Below are positions 1-4,244 of a stretch of DNA of 5,095 nucleotides, piece by piece. Source of the stretch: Micavibrio aeruginosavorus (GTDB taxonomy: Bacteria > Pseudomonadota > Alphaproteobacteria > UBA9219). The notes under the pieces are model-generated. The model was not told the DNA's origin and did no database searches. It saw only the letters and a program-made list of their open reading frames with translations. A program made the translations under genes and the position numbers. The stretch covers positions 1 through 5,095 of the forward strand of contig DYNT01000094.1 of the NCBI GenBank assembly GCA_020720905.1, given 5' to 3'. Each line of letters opens with the position of its first letter. Position 1 is the stretch's first letter.

Positions 1-6
1 TTAGTG

Positions 7-25
7 TTGCCTGTTTTTTAGGCAA
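7..25. other. Short hairpin in the T-rich left-edge spacer
   Basis: TTGCCT (7-12) pairs with AGGCAA (20-25) around a T-rich 7-base loop. T-rich sequence follows (37-50), but not directly after the stem, so this is a poor match to a classical intrinsic terminator. It could be a weak terminator for a + strand gene ending left of the window. I found no convincing open reading frame or promoter in 1-87. Confidence 0.25.
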
Positions 26-87
26 ATGCTATTGGGATTTTTGCTTTTTTGTAATCAAACCAGATGATTTCCGTAATTCCAAAAATT

Positions 88-210
88 GTCATCGCGAGGA
101 GCCTTGAAAAGGCGACGTGGCGATCCATCTCCTGAAATGGCTGACCAAAGTCAATGATGGAAATTATAGGTGATGGATTGCCGCGCTCCCTGCGGTCGCT
201 CGCAATGACG
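88..210. repeat. Palindromic intergenic repeat element, copy A
   Basis: This is a 123-bp imperfect palindrome with nested arms. The outer arms are GTCATCGCGAG (88-98) and CTCGCAATGAC (199-209), one mismatch. The inner arms are CGTGGCGATCCATC (116-129) and GATGGATTGCCGCG (172-185), whose two differences are G-T pairs on the + strand. The left flank between the arms carries its own hairpin, GCCTT-GAA-AAGGC (101-113). The core (130-171) is not palindromic. A related copy lies at 1310-1427. It has no coding capacity for a transposase, so it is a MITE- or REP-like non-autonomous element. Similar GTCATTGCGAG-type palindromes are known from memory in several bacterial groups. Confidence 0.85.
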
Positions 211-244
211 AAAGGGGATGGATGTTATCTGGTTTGACTATAAC

Positions 245-283
245 CCCTGAACCCTGAACCCTGAATGCTGAACCCTGAACCCT
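245..283. repeat. CCCTGAA heptamer tandem array
   Basis: Units of CCCTGAA occur at 245-251, 252-258, 259-265 and 273-279, with a variant unit TGCTGAA at 266-272 and a partial unit CCCT at 280-283. On the other strand the unit reads TTCAGGG. The array ends 14 bases before the preferred dusB start (298) and contains an upstream in-frame ATG (265) that I regard as a by-product of the repeat. Seven-base units are not a multiple of three, so copy-number change would shift any frame read through the array. With the start at 298 it would change only leader length. Confidence 0.85.
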
Positions 284-297
284 CTGCTGGCTTGACG

Positions 298-1272
298 ATG
301 CCTCGCCCCCTCGCACCCATCCGTCTGGGGCGTGAGGTGATTGACGTGCCCGTGATCCTTGCGCCGATGGCGGGCGTGACGGACAGGCCTTTTCGCACGC
401 TGGTGCGGCGCTTTGGCGCTGGCCTTGTCGTGTCCGAGATGATCGCTAGCCAAGCGATGATCCGCCATGTGCGCAAAACGATGCAGATGATCCTGCCCGC
501 CGATAAGGACGATATCCTGACGGTGCAATTGGCGGGCAGCGATGGGACCGTGATGACCGAGGCCGCCAAGCTGAACGCGGATCGCGGCGCGAGGATTCTG
601 GATATCAACTTTGGCTGTCCCGCCAAAAAGATTGTGAATGGTGAAGCTGGCAGCGCCCTGATGAAGGATGAGGTCAAGGCCGCGCGGATTATGGAGGCTG
701 TTGTCGGCGCGGTGTCCATTCCCGTGACCGTCAAGATGCGCCTTGGCTGGAGCCATGAAAACCTGAACGCGCCGCGCCTTGCCAAGATCGCGCAAGAGTC
801 CGGCATTCAGATGGTCACGGTGCATGGCCGCACGCGCCAGCAATTCTATGGCGGGCAAGCGGATTGGGAGGCCATTCGTGCGGTGAAGGAGGCGGTGAGC
901 CTTCCCGTGATTGCGAATGGCGATATTCGCGAGATTGAGGATGTCGTCGAGGCCTTGATGCTTTCCGGCGCGGACGGCGTGATGATAGGGCGCGGCGCGT
1001 ATGGCAAGCCTTGGCTTTTGCGGCAGGTGATGGACTTTATGACGACGGGCAGGGCTTCGCCTGTGCCCGATGCCGCCGCTTTGCGTGCTATCGTTTTGAG
1101 TCATTTTGAGGACATGTTGGAAACATATGGCGAGTACGCAGGCTTGCGGATCGCACGCAAACATATGGGGTGGTACAGCAAGGGCATGGTGGACGCGGCA
1201 GAGTTTCGCGGCGCGGTCAACCATGCCAGCGAAGCGAGTGAGGTGAGGCGAATGGTGGAGGGATTCTTTTAG
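298..1272 (+). CDS. dusB: tRNA-dihydrouridine synthase, DusB/NifR3 type
   Basis: This cytoplasmic FMN-dependent enzyme uses NADPH to reduce specific uridines in the tRNA D-loop to dihydrouridine. The 324-residue product has the family's normal length and order. The FMN-binding APMAGVTD motif is at residues 22-29 and VQLAGSD at 76-82. INFGCPAKK (103-111) carries the catalytic cysteine C107. VTVKMRLG (143-150) has the flavin-contacting lysine K147, and VTVHGRTR (173-180) contains H176. ANGDI (206-210) and the phosphate-binding GVMIGRGAYGKPW (227-239) follow, then the helical tRNA-binding C-terminus. I chose 298 because it leaves about 20 residues before APMAGVTD, as in homologues. The ATG at 265 follows a stop codon directly and would add 11 residues encoded by a heptamer repeat. 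Neither start has a clear Shine-Dalgarno site. In alphaproteobacteria this gene (nifR3) normally heads the ntrBC-ntrYX cluster; here a Fis-like gene follows after 156 bases. Which uridine is modified cannot be read from the sequence. Confidence 0.95.
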   Translation: MPRPLAPIRLGREVIDVPVILAPMAGVTDRPFRTLVRRFGAGLVVSEMIASQAMIRHVRKTMQMILPADKDDILTVQLAGSDGTVMTEAAKLNADRGARILDINFGCPAKKIVNGEAGSALMKDEVKAARIMEAVVGAVSIPVTVKMRLGWSHENLNAPRLAKIAQESGIQMVTVHGRTRQQFYGGQADWEAIRAVKEAVSLPVIANGDIREIEDVVEALMLSGADGVMIGRGAYGKPWLLRQVMDFMTTGRASPVPDAAALRAIVLSHFEDMLETYGEYAGLRIARKHMGWYSKGMVDAAEFRGAVNHASEASEVRRMVEGFF

Positions 1273-1309
1273 GGACTGGGGGGGGATTGCGTCATCATCA
1301 TTCCTTCAC

Positions 1310-1427
1310 CGTCATCGCGAGCGACTGCAAGGAGCGTGGCGATCCATCGCCTGAAGGGGCAGCAAGGTCGATGGTGGAAAATGCAGGAGATGGATTGCCA
1401 CGGCCTCTACGAGGCCTCGCAATGACG
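1310..1427. repeat. Palindromic intergenic repeat element, copy B
   Basis: This 118-bp element is homologous to 88-210. The outer arms are CGTCATCGCGAG (1310-1321) and CTCGCAATGACG (1416-1427), and the inner arms are CGTGGCGATCCATC (1335-1348) and GATGGATTGCCACG (1389-1402). Here the right flank holds the small hairpin, GGCCTC-TAC-GAGGCC (1402-1416), whereas in copy A it is in the left flank. The core aligns with that of copy A in the same orientation (shared CCTGAA, GGTGGAAA/GATGGAAA-like and AGG segments). It fills most of the dusB-to-Fis-like spacer, so a dusB-led transcript would carry it as a long hairpin. The remaining spacer (1273-1309) holds only a G8 run (1278-1285) and no recognisable signal. 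Confidence 0.85.
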
Positions 1428-1428
1428 G

Positions 1429-1788
1429 ATGTCTGACGATAGAAAGAACGGGGCGAGCATGACGGGATTACACGACAGCGAGAAAAGGGCAGGGTTGGCG
1501 GCTTCGGTTGAGCGTCACTTAAGCGCTTATTTTGCGGCGCATGAGGGCGCTTTGCCCGCTTCGGGTCTGTATGATCGTGTCTTGCATGAGGTTGAAACGC
1601 CCTTGATCGTTTTGGCGTTGGAGGCCTGTGGCGGGAATCAAATTCGCGCCGCTGCTCTTTTGGGCTTGAACCGCAACACGCTTCGCAAGAAGATGACTGA
1701 GAGAGGCATTGCCTTGCCGCGCAGCCGCAGCCCAAGACGGCAAAGGGAAGAAGGAGAGCAACGAGCCCAAGCCAAAGACAAAAGATAA
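1429..1788 (+). CDS. Stand-alone Fis/NtrC C-terminal-type DNA-binding protein
   Basis: The 119-residue protein consists almost entirely of a Fis-family (HTH_8) domain. Residues about 23-94 follow the Fis/NtrC pattern: a dimerisation helix region (SVERHLSAYF, 26-35), then LPASGLYDRVLHEVETPL (42-59), then the helix-turn-helix GNQIRAAALLGLNRNTLRKK (69-88) and ERGI (91-94). From memory, LP..GLY.R.L.E.E.PL and GNQI.AA.LLGLNRNTLRKK are typical of the extreme C-terminus of alphaproteobacterial NtrC, while the total length resembles Fis (98 residues in E. coli). There is no receiver or AAA+ sigma-54 interaction domain, and the 156-base upstream spacer leaves no room for a remnant of one. A charged tail (97-119, many R/K/E) extends past the usual Fis end. 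The ATG at 1429 touches the end of a repeat; an in-frame ATG at 1459 would remove 10 residues without touching the domain, and neither has a strong Shine-Dalgarno site. Likely role, by inference: DNA-bending or architectural regulator. Target genes are unknown. Confidence 0.85.
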   Translation: MSDDRKNGASMTGLHDSEKRAGLAASVERHLSAYFAAHEGALPASGLYDRVLHEVETPLIVLALEACGGNQIRAAALLGLNRNTLRKKMTERGIALPRSRSPRRQREEGEQRAQAKDKR

Positions 1789-1800
1789 GGCTGCATAAAT

Positions 1801-1970
1801 TGCCCTCCCCTTGCGGGAGGGCACGAGATTTTAAATCCCGTAGGGAGAGAAAATCTCGGGGAGGGGTTTGTCATACTGTCCTTTTGACCCCTCCCCAAAA
1901 ACACTTCGTGTTTTCGACCAGCCAAGGAGCCTCGACGCCCTTCGGCGTCAAGCCCGCAAGGGGAGGGTGG
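1801..1970. repeat. Compound palindromic repeat with nested hairpins
   Basis: The outer arms are an exact 15-bp inverted repeat, CCCTCCCCTTGCGGG (1803-1817) and CCCGCAAGGGGAGGG (1953-1967). Inside are further pairs: TGCCCTCCC/GGGAGGGCA (1801-1809/1815-1823), CGAGATTTT/AAAATCTCG (1824-1832/1850-1858), GGGGAGGGGT/ACCCCTCCCC (1858-1867/1887-1896), AAAACAC/GTGTTTT (1898-1904/1908-1914) and GACGCC/GGCGTC (1934-1939/1944-1949). Several pairings are mutually exclusive. The element fills most of the 234-base spacer between the Fis-like gene and ntrY and is unrelated in sequence to the repeats at 88-210 and 1310-1427. A 62-codon open frame crossing it is a by-product of the repeat. Likely a non-autonomous mobile or dispersed intergenic repeat; an effect on operon mRNA processing is possible but not shown. 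Confidence 0.8.
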
Positions 1971-1985
1971 TTTAAGGAAGGCTGT

Positions 1986-1999
1986 TAACGTAATCGTTA
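1986..1999. promoter_or_regulatory. Small dyad upstream of ntrY, possible operator
   Basis: TAACG-N4-CGTTA forms a perfect 5-bp dyad with an AT-only 4-base centre, 23 bases before the ntrY start and outside the large palindrome. Size and symmetry would suit a dimeric regulator, but I cannot match it to a known operator and no clear -35/-10 pair is visible beside it. It may be chance. Confidence 0.2.
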
Positions 2000-2007
2000 T
2001 TAAGGGA

Positions 2008-2014
2008 AGAAGGA
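2008..2014 (+). promoter_or_regulatory. Ribosome binding site of ntrY
   Basis: AGAAGGA lies 8 bases upstream of the ATG at 2023, the only well-formed Shine-Dalgarno site found for the three + strand genes. It fixes the ntrY start and suggests independent translation initiation rather than coupling. The surrounding 13-mer AAGGGAAGAAGGA (2002-2014) also occurs at 1743-1755 inside the end of the Fis-like gene. Confidence 0.65.
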
Positions 2015-2022
2015 AAAAAGAT

Positions 2023-4236
2023 ATGATCAAAATCTTTGAACAGCGCCTTCGCTCTATGTCTGATTGGTTTTTTCGCCATGGGGTGCGCGACAATCTGGCT
2101 GTCTTTTTATCGATGGCCGCCATTGTTTTGGGCGCTTCAACCTATGCCGCGTTGACGCGCTCGCCCTTTTTTGGCAACGATCCGACGACGGTTACCGTGC
2201 TGCTGCTGTCGGATTTGGCGGTGATGTTGCTCCTTGGCACGCTGGTTGCCCAACGCATTTGGGGGATATGGGGCAAACGGCGCAAGAACATGGCGGCCTC
2301 GCGCCTTCATGTGCGGGTCGTGGCGGTGTTCACCATGCTGGCCGCCGCGCCTGCCGTTTTGGTGGCCATGTTCGCGGGCGTATTTTTCTATTATGGCGTT
2401 GAGGCTTGGTTTTCAGACCGCGTGCATACGGCTTTGGATGAATCGCAAGCCGTCGCGCAGGCGTATTTGAAGGAGCATCAGCAAGTCCTTCGCGCCGATG
2501 CCATGGCGATGGCGAACGATCTTAACCGCAACGCCGTGCGCCTGTCCGAGGATCCTGTGCGTCTTGCCCAAACGGTGTCGGCGCAAGCGTATTTGCGATC
2601 GCTGACCGAGGTGATTGTTTTCGATGGCACGGGCAAAATCCTTGCGCGATCGGGGTTGACGTTTGCCTTGTCGTTTGAGCCAATCACGGATGAGATGCGC
2701 GAGCGCGCCCATGCGGGCGAGGTTGTTTTGGTCGTGAGCGATAACGATGATCGCGTGCGCGCGCTTTTGCGGTTGGATAATTTTGTGGACACCTATCTGT
2801 TCGTTGGCAGGTTGGTGGAGCCAAAAGTTCTGGCGCATATGGAAACGACGCAAAAGGCTGTGACGGAATATAATAATTTGAAGGAGCATAGCTCTGGCAT
2901 TCGCGCCATGATCACCGTGATCTTTGTCGTGGTCGCGTTGTTGCTTTTGCTGACGGCGGTTTGGTTTGGGTTGAATTTTGCCTCTAGCCTTGTGCGGCCT
3001 ATCAGTGCCCTGATCGGCGCAACGGATCGCGTGCGCCATGGCGATTTGTCGGCGCGGGTTGAGGAAAACGATGGCCAAAAAACCGATGATGAGTTGGCTT
3101 TGTTGGGACGCGCTTTTAACCGCATGACGGGGCAGTTAGAGACGCAGCGCAGCGAGCTGGTGGAGGCCAACCGTCAGTTGGACTTGCGCCGCCGTTTCAC
3201 CGAGGCTGTTTTGGAAGGCGTTTCGGCTGGCGTGATCGGCCTTGATGCTCAGTTTTGCATCCAGATGATGAACGCCCGCGCGATGGAGTTTTTTCAAATC
3301 ACGAATGATGAGGCTTTGGCAGGGCATCCGTTAAAAGTGATTGCGCCAGAGATTGAGGCTTTGTTAGAGGCCATGCCTCATAGCGCCAAGATGAAGGATG
3401 GCGAGGTCGAGATCAAGAGAACGGGTCTTCCGCCACGCACGCTGCTTGTGCGCCTTTCCTCCGAGATGGCAGGCGGCGAGGCGCGTGGCTATGTCGTGAC
3501 GTTTGACGATGTGACGGAGCTTGTTATGGCGCAGCGCAAGGCCGCTTGGGCCGACGTTGCGCGGCGCATCGCGCACGAGATCAAGAATCCGCTCACGCCC
3601 ATACAGCTTTCGGCGGAGCGCTTGCGCCGGAAATACATGGGCGAGATCACGACGGATCCTGAAGTCTTTGCAACCTGCACCGACACGATCATTCGCCATG
3701 TTGAGGATATTGGCCGCATGGTGGATGAGTTCTCAGACTTTGCTCGTATGCCCACCCCTGTCATTCGGCGGAACGATGTAAGGGCTTTGTGTCGGCAAAC
3801 GCTGTTTTTGCAAAGCTCAACGCGGGCGGATATTCACTATTTCCAAAGCCTACCCGATGACAAGGTGATGGCGGATTGCGATGAGCGACAACTGGCGCAA
3901 GCCCTGACCAATCTGCTTAAGAATGCCGCCGAGGCTATTGACGGAAGGCCTCTGCCCAAGGGGGATGAGCGGTTACCTATGGGAGAAATTATTCTGTCGT
4001 TGAGTGTGGAGGACGGTCTGGTGACGCTCAGCGTCGCGGATAACGGGCGCGGCCTACCCGTGCAGGAGCGCGAAAAGCTGACCGAGCCCTACGTCACAAC
4101 GCGCAGCAAGGGGACGGGGCTTGGCCTTGCCATCGTTAAAAAGATTATGGAGGATCATGGCGGAACCTTGATCTTGCAAGATAGGCAAGGCGGCGGCGCT
4201 CTTATCGCCCTTACATGGCCACAGACAAGACCATGA
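2023..4236 (+). CDS. ntrY: NtrY-type membrane sensor histidine kinase
   Basis: This inner-membrane histidine kinase belongs to the NtrY/NtrX system, linked in alphaproteobacteria to nitrogen metabolism, redox and envelope control; its normal partner is NtrX. The 737 residues are full length. Membrane segments lie near 25-45, 57-79, 96-124 and 294-318. Residues about 125-293 form the extracytoplasmic sensor part, with the NtrY-typical VAQAYLKEH (144-152) and MANDLNR (163-169). HAMP follows at about 319-372, with RPISALIGATDRVRHGDLSA (325-344). A PAS domain spans about 388-500. The HisKA H-box RRIAHEIKNPLTPIQLSAER (514-533) has phospho-acceptor H518. The ATPase domain has the N-box LTNLLKNAAEAI (628-639), G1 DNGRGLP (673-679), and EPYVTTRSKGTGLGLAIVKK (688-707) with the F/G2 motifs. 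All catalytic residues are present, so the kinase should be active. No ntrX follows: the next gene is on the opposite strand, 8 bases away. The phosphotransfer partner must be encoded elsewhere or be a different regulator. Confidence 0.95.
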   Translation: MIKIFEQRLRSMSDWFFRHGVRDNLAVFLSMAAIVLGASTYAALTRSPFFGNDPTTVTVLLLSDLAVMLLLGTLVAQRIWGIWGKRRKNMAASRLHVRVVAVFTMLAAAPAVLVAMFAGVFFYYGVEAWFSDRVHTALDESQAVAQAYLKEHQQVLRADAMAMANDLNRNAVRLSEDPVRLAQTVSAQAYLRSLTEVIVFDGTGKILARSGLTFALSFEPITDEMRERAHAGEVVLVVSDNDDRVRALLRLDNFVDTYLFVGRLVEPKVLAHMETTQKAVTEYNNLKEHSSGIRAMITVIFVVVALLLLLTAVWFGLNFASSLVRPISALIGATDRVRHGDLSARVEENDGQKTDDELALLGRAFNRMTGQLETQRSELVEANRQLDLRRRFTEAVLEGVSAGVIGLDAQFCIQMMNARAMEFFQITNDEALAGHPLKVIAPEIEALLEAMPHSAKMKDGEVEIKRTGLPPRTLLVRLSSEMAGGEARGYVVTFDDVTELVMAQRKAAWADVARRIAHEIKNPLTPIQLSAERLRRKYMGEITTDPEVFATCTDTIIRHVEDIGRMVDEFSDFARMPTPVIRRNDVRALCRQTLFLQSSTRADIHYFQSLPDDKVMADCDERQLAQALTNLLKNAAEAIDGRPLPKGDERLPMGEIILSLSVEDGLVTLSVADNGRGLPVQEREKLTEPYVTTRSKGTGLGLAIVKKIMEDHGGTLILQDRQGGGALIALTWPQTRP

Positions 4237-4244
4237 GATTGGAT

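Noticed and set aside
7..35. A sigma-70-like promoter (TTGCCT, 17-base gap, TATTGG)
   Set aside because: The -10 match is only three of six bases and the -35 box is part of a hairpin, too weak to call.
225..806. Second - strand frame over the 5' half of dusB
   Set aside because: It is a shadow of the dusB coding strand and again runs into the heptamer array. It has low-complexity Ser/Arg/Ile-rich content and no recognisable motif.
238..1224. Long open frame on the - strand across dusB
   Set aside because: It is antisense to a gene with complete family motifs. Its end encodes a GFRVQ-type repeat that is only the translated heptamer array, and it has no domain of its own.
1278..1285. G8 homopolymer after dusB as a phase-variation tract
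   Set aside because: It lies after the dusB stop and outside any reading frame, so slippage would not switch a protein. It may be only a sequencing-error-prone spot.
88..1427. CRISPR array
   Set aside because: The two related repeats are about 120 bp each, over 1 kb apart with a gene between them, and internally palindromic; there are no regular spacers or cas genes.
1800..1988. A 62-codon + strand frame over the compound palindrome
   Set aside because: It lies wholly in the repeat, starts with TTG, and its residues are dictated by the inverted repeats.
1298..2123. Several overlapping - strand frames across copy B, the Fis-like gene and the compound palindrome
   Set aside because: They read through repeat sequence and antisense to the Fis-like gene, with no family motifs. 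The + strand frame has a clear Fis/NtrC domain.
2413..3170. Three - strand frames inside ntrY
   Set aside because: The ntrY frame is continuous with the full NtrY domain order. The antisense frames are rich in His/Arg/Gln, as expected from shadow translation, and show no motif.
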